NCBI GenBank assembly: GCA_036502625.1
Contig: DASXYG010000128.1
Location: 1-31,538, forward strand
Source of the DNA: DASXYG01 sp036502625
Lineage (GTDB): Bacteria > Actinomycetota > Actinomycetes > Streptosporangiales > Streptosporangiaceae
DNA: 31,538 bases
Direction of reading: 5' to 3'
A model generated the notes under the pieces. That model saw only the letters and a list, made by a program, of their open reading frames with translations. It made no database searches and was not told the origin of the DNA. Each line of letters begins with the position of its first letter. The stretch's first letter is position 1. The translations under genes were made by a program, and so were the position numbers. Below are positions 5,830-13,658 of this stretch, one piece after another.

Positions 5830-7220
5830 AGGGGATCATCAAGCGCTGCTACTGCCGCGACGAGGCGGGCAAGGAACTCGGCGCGCGGTGCCCGGACCTG
5901 GAGAAGCGGCACCACGGGACGTTCATGTTCTCGGTGCGCGTGGACACGACGGCCAAGCCGCACCGGCTGCTGAAGCGCGCCGGCTACGCCACGCAGACCG
6001 CGGCCAGCGACGGCCGGGACCATGTCCGCCAGCTCGTCAAGCTGGCCGGCGCGGACGACGCCGTGCGACGCCGGATCGGTGACCTGATCTTCGAGCGCTC
6101 GAAGCGCGGCGGCGAGCTGCCCACCGTCGAGGACGTACGGCGGCGGCTTGGCGTCGGGGCCGACCTGGACGCGCCGAGCGCGACCGTCGCCGAGTGGCTG
6201 GAATCGTGGCTCGCCGGAAAGCGGCGGCTGAAGGACTCCACTCGGCGCGCCTACAGGCAGCACCTGGACAACTTCCTCATGCCGCTGCTCGGCCAGATCC
6301 CCCGTGACCGGCTCACCCCCGAGCACATCGGGAGCGTGTTCGACACGATCGAGGAGTGGAACGCCGAGATCCGCGCAGCGCACAGCGAGAACCGGGCGCC
6401 GCACCTGCCCGACGACCGGCGCAAGCGGAAGAAGATCACCGGCGTCGCCACGCAGCACCGCATCCTCGCGACCTTGAGGAACGCCTACAACGCCGCGGTG
6501 AAGCGGCCCGGCATGATCGACTGGAATCCCTGCCTGGCCGTCGAGCTGCCGCCGGAGACACGCGACCCGGCCCGCGTGTGGTCGCCCGACCAGGTGGTCG
6601 CGTTCTTCGACGCCGCGACGTCCGAACGGCTGGCCGTGGCGTATCGCCTCGTGCTGCTGCGCGGGCTGCGCCGCGGCGAGGTCTGCGGCCTGCGGTGGAC
6701 GGACGTCGACCTCGACGGCGAGCACCCCACGGCGACGATCGCTCAAACGCTCCTGGAGTACGGCGGCCACATCCACCTGGACACGCCGAAGACGCGCGCC
6801 GGCGAGCGCGTCGTGTCCCTCGATAAGGGCACGGCCGCGGCGTTGCGGGCGCACCGTACGGCACAGCGCCGCGAGCAGTTGGCGGCCGGCCCGGCGTGGA
6901 CGGATTACGACCTCGTGTTCTGCTGCGAGGACGGGAGGCCGCTCTCCCCTGAAACGGTGACGGACACGTTCCGGCGGATCGCGCGCGGCGCCGGCCTGCC
7001 GGTGATCCGGTTGCACGAGGGGCGGCACACCGCGGCGTCGCTCGGCCTTGAGGCCGGGCTGGACATCAAGATCGTGTCCGACCAGCTCGGCCACAGCACC
7101 ACGCGCATCACCTCGGACCTGTACACGCACGTACGGCGTGCGGTCGCCAGCGACGCAGCAGAGAAGATCGTCGCGCTGCTGCCCGAAGGTGCCGCGAAGA
7201 CGCAGGACACCGGGTCATGA
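5826..7220 (+). CDS. int: Tyrosine site-specific integrase
   Basis: This 464-residue protein has an N-terminal arm-binding part, a SAM-like core-binding domain (about 120-230, VAEWLESWLAGKRRLKDSTR) and a catalytic domain. Catalytic residues visible are Arg in LRGLRRGEVCGLRW (about 282), Lys in TPKTRAGERV (about 321), HxxR in LHEGRHTAAS (about 396-399), His in LGHSTTR (about 423) and the nucleophile Tyr in SDLYTHV (about 432). It should cut and rejoin the element at att sites. The gene ends 87 bp from the 3' end of tRNA-Ser, the usual integrase-att arrangement. All catalytic residues are present, so it looks functional. Confidence 0.96.
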   Translation: MKGIIKRCYCRDEAGKELGARCPDLEKRHHGTFMFSVRVDTTAKPHRLLKRAGYATQTAASDGRDHVRQLVKLAGADDAVRRRIGDLIFERSKRGGELPTVEDVRRRLGVGADLDAPSATVAEWLESWLAGKRRLKDSTRRAYRQHLDNFLMPLLGQIPRDRLTPEHIGSVFDTIEEWNAEIRAAHSENRAPHLPDDRRKRKKITGVATQHRILATLRNAYNAAVKRPGMIDWNPCLAVELPPETRDPARVWSPDQVVAFFDAATSERLAVAYRLVLLRGLRRGEVCGLRWTDVDLDGEHPTATIAQTLLEYGGHIHLDTPKTRAGERVVSLDKGTAAALRAHRTAQRREQLAAGPAWTDYDLVFCCEDGRPLSPETVTDTFRRIARGAGLPVIRLHEGRHTAASLGLEAGLDIKIVSDQLGHSTTRITSDLYTHVRRAVASDAAEKIVALLPEGAAKTQDTGS

Positions 7221-7307
7221 TCCGCGCGAGGTGTTCCCGTTCCGTTCCCGCATCGGGCCGCACGCCGGTCCCGGCGGAGCGACGGAAGCGGCGTTCTCGC
7301 AGGTCAG

Positions 7308-7345
7308 CGGAGGGCGTGGGATTCGAACCCACGAGGCCGGGAGTA
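7308..7345. other. Predicted attachment site in tRNA-Ser 3' half
   Basis: The integrase lies directly beyond the tRNA 3' end and the tRNA is intact, so the crossover core is most likely within the T-arm and acceptor part of the gene. I found no second copy of this tRNA segment within the window. The partner att site should therefore lie to the left of position 1. The exact core cannot be set from one side alone. Confidence 0.45.
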
Positions 7346-7397
7346 CCGACCTAACGGTTTTCAAGACCGTCGCACTCGGCCGCTGTGCGAGCCCTCC
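7308..7397 (-). tRNA. tRNA-Ser (anticodon UGA)
   Basis: The minus strand folds as a 90-nt class II tRNA. The acceptor stem GGAGGGC pairs with GCCCTCC, with discriminator G. The anticodon stem ACGGT/ACCGT holds loop CTTGAAA with anticodon TGA. A long variable arm precedes the T-arm GTGGGTTCGAATCCCAC. CCA is not encoded. The gene reads toward the integrase, so its 3' end faces the element. Confidence 0.97.
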
Positions 7398-7492
7398 AGG
7401 GGGTGCTAGCTAAGTTTCTCACCTTTGGGTGGGCGGGGCAGCACATCCCTTACCGGTACGGCCAATTCGTGATCTTGGTCTCGGACGGCAGA

Positions 7493-7530
7493 CAGGGGTG
7501 CCGGGACCCCTGACAGTCCCGGCACCCCTG
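7493..7530 (-). terminator. Strong hairpin terminator of secreted-protein gene
   Basis: A perfect 15-bp inverted repeat (CAGGGGTGCCGGGAC at 7493-7507 and its complement at 7516-7530) encloses an 8-base loop. It starts 20 bases after the stop of the 7550-7810 gene on the minus strand and shields the tRNA gene from read-through. A long U-tract is lacking, as is usual in GC-rich actinomycetes. Confidence 0.85.
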
Positions 7531-7549
7531 GTGATGCTTTGTCTGGCTG

Positions 7550-7810
7550 TTACTGCCCCTGGGCGGTAACCGGGCCGTTCACGCACGGGCCCTGCTCGTT
7601 GGACACGCCGAGGATGGTGTGCACGGCGGCACCGATGCCGGCCGCGTCGATGCCACGGCAGGTCTGGATGGGCAGGACCTGGAAGTTACCGGCGCCGTTG
7701 TTGCCAGCGGCCCAGCTATCGAAGTCGTCGGCCTGGGCCGGAGCGGCGCTCAGGATGGCACCGCCGAGTGCGGCGGCGATGGCGCCAGCGGCTACCAGCT
7801 TCTTAAGCAC
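7550..7810 (-). CDS. Small secreted rodlin/chaplin-like protein
   Basis: The GTG at 7810 gives an 86-residue protein that begins with a classic signal peptide (LKKLVAAGAIAAALGGAIL, cut after APAQA). The mature part, about 60 residues, has two cysteines (QTCRG and GPCVNG), Asn/Gly-rich stretches and the motif NFQVLPIQTCRG. This recalls the mature region of rodlins and chaplins, the small secreted surface proteins of aerial hyphae and spores. The family assignment is by pattern only and the Cys spacing differs from canonical chaplins. A longer in-frame start exists but would place 24 polar residues before the signal peptide. The gene stands alone with its own terminator. Confidence 0.8.
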   Translation of the reverse strand: MLKKLVAAGAIAAALGGAILSAAPAQADDFDSWAAGNNGAGNFQVLPIQTCRGIDAAGIGAAVHTILGVSNEQGPCVNGPVTAQGQ

Positions 7811-8210
7811 GGAGAGTCCCCCGATCTCGGTTACGGACTTGCGTCTGGCCGCGGCAGGCCGGGTGATCCGGCCACGCCGCACGGATCAGTAGATCGCAAC
7901 TCTCAGTGATCAGCAAGTAACTTACGGCGATTGATTTCCGGCGCGTTGCTCTTGTCGGGCTATGTCGGGGCGCGGGCCCATCACTTACGCCCGATCCCCT
8001 CGCGCTGCGCCGTGGTCGACCCGCCTCGCGTCGAGCCGTCAGGTCAGGCCCGGGCACCGCCCATCACCCGCGCCGTGTCCACCTCGCGCCGGACCGTCGG
8101 GCTCGATCTGAGCACGGCCACGCCGTGACGCAGCCGCCACGCGTCGCGCCGTCAGGCCAGATCCGGGCACGGCCGCACCCCGCGCCCGGTCGCCGTACGG
8201 GCCTCGGCGC
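7811..8210. other. 400-bp intergenic region with no gene
   Basis: No credible coding frame is seen here. The part nearest the secreted-protein gene (7811-7950) is less GC-rich, contains TGATCA twice and probably holds that gene's promoter. The rest carries the degenerate tandem repeats listed separately. Confidence 0.6.
8008..8174. repeat. Three degenerate ~56-bp tandem repeats
   Basis: A 27-bp core recurs at 8035-8061, 8093-8119 and 8148-8174, with starts 58 and 55 bp apart. The shared pattern is RCCGTCRGG, then a variable CAG/GATC stretch, then GCACSGCC. The ten bases before each core are also alike (CNCGCGYCGN), and each unit contains CGCCGTG. The array ends just before the 3' end of the MinD-like gene. 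Confidence 0.7.
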
Positions 8211-9860
8211 TCAGCGCCAGGCGAAGGCGTCGCCGACCATTGCGGCGAGTTGGAGGTATGCGTCGGTGGTGGACTGGCCCAGTTGGTCGAGGTCGATTTC
8301 GGCGCCCTCTTCCAAATGGGGGTCGTAGGGGATGCGGACGACGGACCGGCAGCGGGCCGCGAAGTGTTCCTCCAGGCGCCCGATGTCCACGCTGCTCTTG
8401 CTGCGCGGGCGCACCATCGACAGGACCACGACCGCGTTGCGGACCAGGTCGCCGTGGGCGTGTGCCTCAAGCCAGTCGAGCGTGGCGCTGGCGCTGCGCG
8501 CGCCGTCCACGGACGGGGAGCTGACCAGGACGATCTGGTCGGCCATGCCGAGTACGCCGGACATCGCGGAGTGCAGCAGGCCGGTGCCGCAGTCGGTCAG
8601 GCAGATCGAGTAGAAGTGCTCGAGGACGTGCGCCACCGAGCGGTAGTCCTCCTCGCTGAACGCCTCCGACACCGCCGGGTCGCGGTCGGACGCCAGCACC
8701 TCCAGACGCGACGGCGCCTGCGAGGTGAACGCGCGCACGTCGGCGTACCGCTGGATCTGCACGCGCTCGTTCAGCAGGTCGCGTACGGTCGCGGCGGTCT
8801 CAAGCCGCACCTTGTCGCTGAGGGTGCCCCGGTCGGGGTTGGCGTCGACGGCGATCACGCGGTCGCCGCGCAGGGCGGCGAGCGTCGAGCCGAGGCTCAC
8901 GGTGGTGGTCGTCTTGCCGACGCCGCCCTTGAGGCTCATCACGGCCACGCGGTGGTGGCCGCCGGCCACGGGCGTGCGCGTACGCGACACGAGCTCGCGG
9001 CGGCGCAGCTCAGCGGGGGACTCCCCGGGCTGCACCATGCCGCCGGTCACCTTGTAGAGGGCGCGGCGCCAGCCGTTGGTCGGCGCGCGCTTGCGGCCGC
9101 GGAGCAGCATCTCCGGGCGCAGGCTGTCGGCCGTCTCCGGCACGACGTAGCCCATCTGCGGGTTGAACTCCTCGTGCGGCAGCGGCTGCAGCGGCGTGGC
9201 CGCGCCCGAGGGGTCCGGCATCTGCTGCTGCGGCCCGGTGTTGTAGGCCGGGGGCGGCATGCGGGGGTCGGGGGCGTCCGGGAAGTCGGGGTACGACGGG
9301 GGCGCCATCTGCTCGTATTCCATGCCGCCGTAGCCGTAGACGTCGCCCGCGGGCTGGCCGTACGACTGGTCGCCGTAGTCGGGACCGGTGTAGTAGTCGG
9401 TGTGGTCCACCGGAGGCTGGCCGGGAGGCGGCGGCGCGCCGGGGTACGGACCCGGCTCGGGCATGCCGTAGCCCTGCGGCGGCGGGGTGCCCCATCCGGG
9501 GTCGGCCGACATCGGGTACGGGCCCGGCTGCGGCCCGGACGGCGGGCCGGGTTGCGGCCCCGACTGGGGGCCCGACTGCGGCCCGGACTGGGGTCCGGAG
9601 TCGCCGTACGCCGGCGGGGGCGTACTCAGCCACGGATTCTGCGGGTACGGCTGGGGCCCGGACGGCGGCTGCGGCCCCGCCGGCCCCTGCGGTCCCGATT
9701 GACTCTGCTGGTTCTGGGGCGGCTGACCAGGCTGGACATGCGGGCCGGACGGGCTTCCGGACGTGCCGCTGCCGTTCGCCTCGTTATCCAGCGCGTCGAG
9801 TGATCCCAGGTCGTTATGATCCTCTGCCCCGAAGGGCTCGCCCCGATCGTACTTAGCCAC
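8211..9860 (-). CDS. MinD/ParA-like ATPase with Pro/Gln-rich N-terminus
   Basis: This 549-residue protein has two parts. Residues 1-240 are low-complexity, rich in Pro, Gly, Gln and Tyr, with tandem SGPQ/SGPQPGP units near residues 85-115. Residues 300-549 are a MinD/ParA-type P-loop ATPase with deviant Walker A KGGVGKTTT (about 310-318), a VIAVDANPDRGTLSDK strand and an LTDCGTGL segment. The architecture matches EspI-like ATPases linked to ESX (type VII) secretion and other actinomycete MinD-like proteins. No ESX gene is visible nearby, so the role is open. The GTG start has AGGGGGA upstream. It diverges from the quinone oxidoreductase gene. Confidence 0.88.
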   Translation of the reverse strand: MAKYDRGEPFGAEDHNDLGSLDALDNEANGSGTSGSPSGPHVQPGQPPQNQQSQSGPQGPAGPQPPSGPQPYPQNPWLSTPPPAYGDSGPQSGPQSGPQSGPQPGPPSGPQPGPYPMSADPGWGTPPPQGYGMPEPGPYPGAPPPPGQPPVDHTDYYTGPDYGDQSYGQPAGDVYGYGGMEYEQMAPPSYPDFPDAPDPRMPPPAYNTGPQQQMPDPSGAATPLQPLPHEEFNPQMGYVVPETADSLRPEMLLRGRKRAPTNGWRRALYKVTGGMVQPGESPAELRRRELVSRTRTPVAGGHHRVAVMSLKGGVGKTTTTVSLGSTLAALRGDRVIAVDANPDRGTLSDKVRLETAATVRDLLNERVQIQRYADVRAFTSQAPSRLEVLASDRDPAVSEAFSEEDYRSVAHVLEHFYSICLTDCGTGLLHSAMSGVLGMADQIVLVSSPSVDGARSASATLDWLEAHAHGDLVRNAVVVLSMVRPRSKSSVDIGRLEEHFAARCRSVVRIPYDPHLEEGAEIDLDQLGQSTTDAYLQLAAMVGDAFAWR

Positions 9861-10022
9861 CTGGTTCCCCCTCAGGCCCTGCTGAGCGGTCCGAAGACAT
9901 ATCAGCGGCAGCCTATGGCACCGAGCCCTTTTGCCATAACCGGTACAAGCACACGCTTCTCACTGATTGTCAGCGGTCTCCTACTGTCGTCCGAACGGCC
10001 GTACGGCAGTAACGTGCTCGTC

Positions 10023-11000
10023 ATGCATGCGATCGTGGTGGACGAGCCCGGCGGGCCCGACGCGCTGACCTGGCAGGACGTACCCGACCCCCGGCCGGCG
10101 CCGGACGAGGTCGTCATCGAGGTCGCCGCCGCCGGCGTGAACCGGGCGGACGTCGCGCAGCGGCAGGGCGTCTATCCGCCGCCGCCGGGCGCCTCGGAGA
10201 TCATCGGGCTCGAGTGCTCGGGGCGCATCGCGGAGGTGGGCGCCGAGGTCGACGGCTGGTCCGTGGGCGACGAGGTGTGCGCGCTGCTGGCCGGCGGCGG
10301 CTACGCCGAGCGGGTGGCCGTACCGGCGGGGCAGGTCATGCCGGTGCCCGACGGCGTGTCCCTGGTCGAGGCGGCCGGGCTGCCCGAGGTCGCCTGCACC
10401 GTCTACTCCACGGTGTTCATGCACGCCGGGCTGGCGTCCGGCGAGACGCTCCTGGTGCACGGCGGCGCGAGTGGCATCGGCACGTTCGCGATCCAGCTCG
10501 CGCACGCCCGCGGCATACGGGTGCTGTGCACGGCAGGGTCGGAGGAGAAGCTGGCGCGCTGCCGCGAGCTCGGCGCCGACGCCGCGATCAACTACCGCAC
10601 CGAGGACTTCGTCCAGCGCGTACGCGACGAGACCGGCGGCCGGGGCGCCGACGTGATCCTCGACATCATGGGCGCGCCGTACCTCGACCGGAACATCAGC
10701 GCGCTCGCCCCCGATGGGCGGCTGGTCGTCATCGGCATGCAGGGCGGCGGCACGGGCGAGCTCAACCTCGGGAAGCTGCTGGTCAAGCGGTGCAGCGTGT
10801 ACTCCGCCGGGCTGCGTGGCCGCCCGGTGGAGCAGAAGGCGACGATCACCCGCGCGGTGCGCGCCGAGGTGTGGCCACTGGTGGCCGACGGCACCGTACG
10901 CCCGATCATCGACCGTACGGTTCCGCTGGCCGAGGCGCGCGACGCGCACGGTGTGATGGAGGCCGGCGACCACGTCGGCAAGATCATTCTCACCACCTGA
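10023..11000 (+). CDS. NAD(P)H quinone oxidoreductase, zeta-crystallin/PIG3-like
   Basis: This 325-residue medium-chain reductase reduces quinones with NADPH. The N-terminal GroES-like fold carries PAPDEVVIEVAAAGVNRADV and RQGVYPPPPGASEIIGLECSG. The Rossmann motif HGGASGIGTFAIQLA lies near residues 145-160, followed by GRGADVILDIMG. Zinc-binding cysteines of true alcohol dehydrogenases are absent, as expected for the quinone reductase branch. I place the start at ATG 10023; GTG 10014 is an alternative, and the long upstream extension is not protein-like. Confidence 0.92.
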   Translation: MHAIVVDEPGGPDALTWQDVPDPRPAPDEVVIEVAAAGVNRADVAQRQGVYPPPPGASEIIGLECSGRIAEVGAEVDGWSVGDEVCALLAGGGYAERVAVPAGQVMPVPDGVSLVEAAGLPEVACTVYSTVFMHAGLASGETLLVHGGASGIGTFAIQLAHARGIRVLCTAGSEEKLARCRELGADAAINYRTEDFVQRVRDETGGRGADVILDIMGAPYLDRNISALAPDGRLVVIGMQGGGTGELNLGKLLVKRCSVYSAGLRGRPVEQKATITRAVRAEVWPLVADGTVRPIIDRTVPLAEARDAHGVMEAGDHVGKIILTT

Positions 11001-11092
11001 AGACCGGCTGGCCATGACGGGAACGCGGAAATCTCCGCCGGAGTTGTCATTGCTGACGTACGACCGCATCCGATTCGACGAGACTTGACGAT

Positions 11093-11656
11093 ATGAACCA
11101 CCCGATGAACGAAGACAACGACCAGGACCCGCACATCGTCGTGGTGGGGCCGAACGGCATGGCGTCCGCGGCCGCCGGCGACGCCGAAGGCGAGGCCGGC
11201 GAGGGCAAGGAGCGCTCGGTCGCGGAGATGGTCGAGCAGCCCGCCAAGGTCATGCGCATCGGCAGCATGATCCGCCAGTTGCTCGAAGAGGTCCGCGCCG
11301 CGCCGCTCGACGAGGCCAGCCGCGCCCGCCTGCGGGAGATCCACGAGTCCTCGATCAAGGAGCTCGAAGACGGCCTCGCGCCCGAGCTCATCGAGGAGCT
11401 TGAGCGGCTGACGCTGCCGTTCACCAACGGCAGCGACAACCCGCCGAGCGAGGCCGAGCTGCGGGTCGCGCAGGCGCAGCTCGTCGGCTGGCTCGAGGGC
11501 CTCTTCCACGGCATCCAGACGACCCTGTTCGCCCAGCAGATGGCCGCGCGCGCCCAGCTCGAGCAGATGCGCCGCGCGCTGCCGCCCGGCGCGATGCCGA
11601 TGCAGGAGGAGCAGGGCGGCGGCATCCAGCGTCCGGGTTCCGGCCCGTACCTCTGA
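11093..11656 (+). CDS. bpa: Bacterial proteasome activator Bpa (PafE)
   Basis: This 187-residue protein matches the DUF2587/Bpa family, the ATP-independent ring activator of the actinobacterial 20S proteasome. After a disordered acidic N-terminus, a helical core runs from about residue 45 to 165 (AKVMRIGSMIRQLLEEVRAA, then SSIKELEDGLAPELIEELER). The family's C-terminal proteasome-docking motif, GQYL in M. tuberculosis, appears here as GPYL at the very end. It implies that the host encodes a 20S proteasome. It lies 92 bp after the quinone reductase gene, and 11001-11092 shows only a small hairpin. Confidence 0.94.
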   Translation: MNHPMNEDNDQDPHIVVVGPNGMASAAAGDAEGEAGEGKERSVAEMVEQPAKVMRIGSMIRQLLEEVRAAPLDEASRARLREIHESSIKELEDGLAPELIEELERLTLPFTNGSDNPPSEAELRVAQAQLVGWLEGLFHGIQTTLFAQQMAARAQLEQMRRALPPGAMPMQEEQGGGIQRPGSGPYL

Positions 11657-11672
11657 TCCGCGTTCGCCCGGG

Positions 11673-12665
11673 TCAGCGGGCGATGCGGACTCCGCCGCCG
11701 TACGCACGGCCCGCGATCGGTGACACGCGCACCACGTCACCGGTGTGCGGGGCGTGCACCATCATGCCGTCGCCGATGTAGATGCCGACGTGGTGCATCG
11801 ACGGCGGATAGAAGAACACCAGGTCGCCGGGGCGGAGCTGGCCGCGCGGCACGGGCGTGCCCGCGTGGAACTGGTCGAGCGTGTACTTCGGCAGCCGGAT
11901 CCCGGCCGCGCGGTACGCCCACTGCACCAGCCCTGAGCAGTCGAACGACGCGGGCCCGGCCGCGCCCCAGACGTACGGCCTGCCCTGCATCCGCAGCGCC
12001 GCGCGCGCCGCGCGGACACCGGGCGCGGAGCCGCGCAGCGCCGACGGCGGGAACTTGTGGCCGGTGCGCGCGCGGCGCAGCGCGTCCGCGGTCAGCCGGT
12101 TCTGCCAGCCGGACAGCAGCTTCTCGATGTGGGTGCGCTTGCCCGCGAGCCGCCCGCGCAGCCGCCGTACGGCCGCGAGCCGCCGGGTCGCGACCGTCCG
12201 CGTGCGCCCGGCGATGGTGATCGCCGAGGCCAGGCGGCGCAGGACGGTGTCGTCGCGGGTGGACAGCCGGTGGACGGTGGCGGCGCGGTCGAGCACACCG
12301 CGCGGGTCGCCGGACGTGGCCAGCGCCATGACGGAGTACGAGTCGCCGGACATGTAGCTGGCCGCGGCGAGCCGCGCGACCTGGCGCCGCATGCCGTCGA
12401 GCCGCCCCTGGTCGTGCGCTGCCATACGCCGGGCGAGGGCGGCGGTACGGCGGGCCGTCTGGAGCTGGATCCGCAGGCCGCTCCACTGCTCGGCCAGCAC
12501 TTCGACCTGGTTGCTGAGCCTGTCCACACGCTGTGGACCGGTCGGGCCCGGCTTGGCGGCGGCCGGAGTGGCGCCGGCCAGCGGGATGGCGAGCGCCACG
12601 GCGACGGCGCACACGGTACGGCGGAGATGACGGACGTGACCCACCCAGAGGCTCCTTCGCGACAT
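11673..12665 (-). CDS. Secreted NlpC/P60 peptidoglycan endopeptidase
   Basis: With ATG at 12665 the protein has 330 residues, starting with a signal peptide (RRTVCAVAVALAIPLAGATP). Residues 40-190 form a long helical, coiled-coil-like region, as in RipA-type cell-wall hydrolases. The C-terminal NlpC/P60 domain holds the catalytic Cys in SFDCSGLVQWAYR (about 241), the LRPGDLVFF strand, and His in MHHVGIYIGDG, with a further His in MVHAPHTGD. It should cleave D-Glu-meso-DAP bonds in stem peptides during division or growth. It converges with bpa across a 16-bp gap. A longer in-frame start at 12710 exists but precedes the signal peptide without reason. Confidence 0.93.
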   Translation of the reverse strand: MSRRSLWVGHVRHLRRTVCAVAVALAIPLAGATPAAAKPGPTGPQRVDRLSNQVEVLAEQWSGLRIQLQTARRTAALARRMAAHDQGRLDGMRRQVARLAAASYMSGDSYSVMALATSGDPRGVLDRAATVHRLSTRDDTVLRRLASAITIAGRTRTVATRRLAAVRRLRGRLAGKRTHIEKLLSGWQNRLTADALRRARTGHKFPPSALRGSAPGVRAARAALRMQGRPYVWGAAGPASFDCSGLVQWAYRAAGIRLPKYTLDQFHAGTPVPRGQLRPGDLVFFYPPSMHHVGIYIGDGMMVHAPHTGDVVRVSPIAGRAYGGGVRIAR

Positions 12666-12800
12666 GCGGAAATGGCCGTGGGGGGATACGTACGGCGACC
12701 GTTCGAACACGCTACGAGGTCAGACGGTCACTGTCGCAGCGAACGACGGAACCCGCCGTAAAGAATCCATTGCCCGAGAGCCGTCCCGGGCGGCCCGGGC
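12666..12800 (-). promoter_or_regulatory. Upstream region of NlpC/P60 gene
   Basis: This 135-bp gap between the HAD gene stop and the hydrolase start has no coding frame I can support. It presumably carries the hydrolase promoter, but no clear -35/-10 pair stands out. Confidence 0.3.
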
Positions 12801-13628
12801 TCAGGGCTTGGGCGTGAGGGCGTCCTCGCCGAAGAGGCGCTCCAGGACGCGGGCCACGCCGTCGTCGTCATTGCTCGACGTGTGCCGGCCGACGGCGGCC
12901 AGCACCTCGGGATGCGCGTTCCGCACCGCGTACGCCGTGCCGGCCCAGCCGAGCATGGGCAGGTCGTTGGGCATGTCGCCGAACGCGACGACCTCGGCGG
13001 CGGCGATGCCGCGGTCGTCGCAGTACGCGGCGAGCGCGGTGGCCTTGTCGACCCCGAGGGCGCTGACCTCGACCAGCCGGGTGCCGTTGGAGTGCGTCGG
13101 CGTGAGCAGGCCGCCGAGCGCGCCGCGTACGACCGCGAGCAGGTCGTCGGCGGCCAGCACCCGGTCGCGGACGAGCAGCTTCGCGCACGGGAGCGCGACC
13201 AGCTCCGCGGCGTCGACCCGGCGGCGCACGGTGTCCACGCTGTCCCACCCGCTGAGGTCGTACGTACGCTCGGCGACCATGCCGTCGGCGTACTCCACCC
13301 CGAACCCGGCGTCCGGCAGCGCCCGCCGCAGCCGCGCCACCGCCTCGGCCAGCGTCTCGGCGTCGATCAGGCGCGCGGAGACCACGCGGTCGGCGCGCAG
13401 GTCGTACACCATCGCGCCGTTCGCGCAGAGCGCCACACCCCGATGGCCGACGGCGTCGACGATCGGCCCCATCCACCGCGGCGGGCGCCCGGTGACGAGC
13501 ACGATCTGCCCGCCCGCCCGCTCGACGGCGTCGAGCGCCGCGACGGTCCGCGCGGAGATGCCGCCGTCCGAGCGGACGATCGTCCCATCAAGATCGGTGG
13601 CGACCAGCCGCGCCCGAATTCCGCACAT
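12801..13628 (-). CDS. HAD-superfamily (Cof-type) phosphatase
   Basis: This 275-residue protein is a class IIB HAD hydrolase. Motif I, DLDGTIVRSDG, is near residues 12-22, motif II is VLVTGRPP near 58-65, and motif IV, GDMPNDLPML, is near 218-227, followed by AVRNAHPEV. These enzymes dephosphorylate sugar phosphates, flavin nucleotides or similar small molecules. The substrate cannot be told from sequence. It lies 30 bp downstream of serS on the same strand and probably shares its transcript. Confidence 0.92.
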   Translation of the reverse strand: MCGIRARLVATDLDGTIVRSDGGISARTVAALDAVERAGGQIVLVTGRPPRWMGPIVDAVGHRGVALCANGAMVYDLRADRVVSARLIDAETLAEAVARLRRALPDAGFGVEYADGMVAERTYDLSGWDSVDTVRRRVDAAELVALPCAKLLVRDRVLAADDLLAVVRGALGGLLTPTHSNGTRLVEVSALGVDKATALAAYCDDRGIAAAEVVAFGDMPNDLPMLGWAGTAYAVRNAHPEVLAAVGRHTSSNDDDGVARVLERLFGEDALTPKP

Positions 13629-13658
13629 GCGCCCACGTTACTGGGACCGCGGCGCCCG

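Noticed and set aside
8250..9803. 517-codon plus-strand frame opposite the MinD-like ATPase
   Set aside because: Shadow of the minus-strand gene; no domain and implausible Val/Gly/Arg composition.
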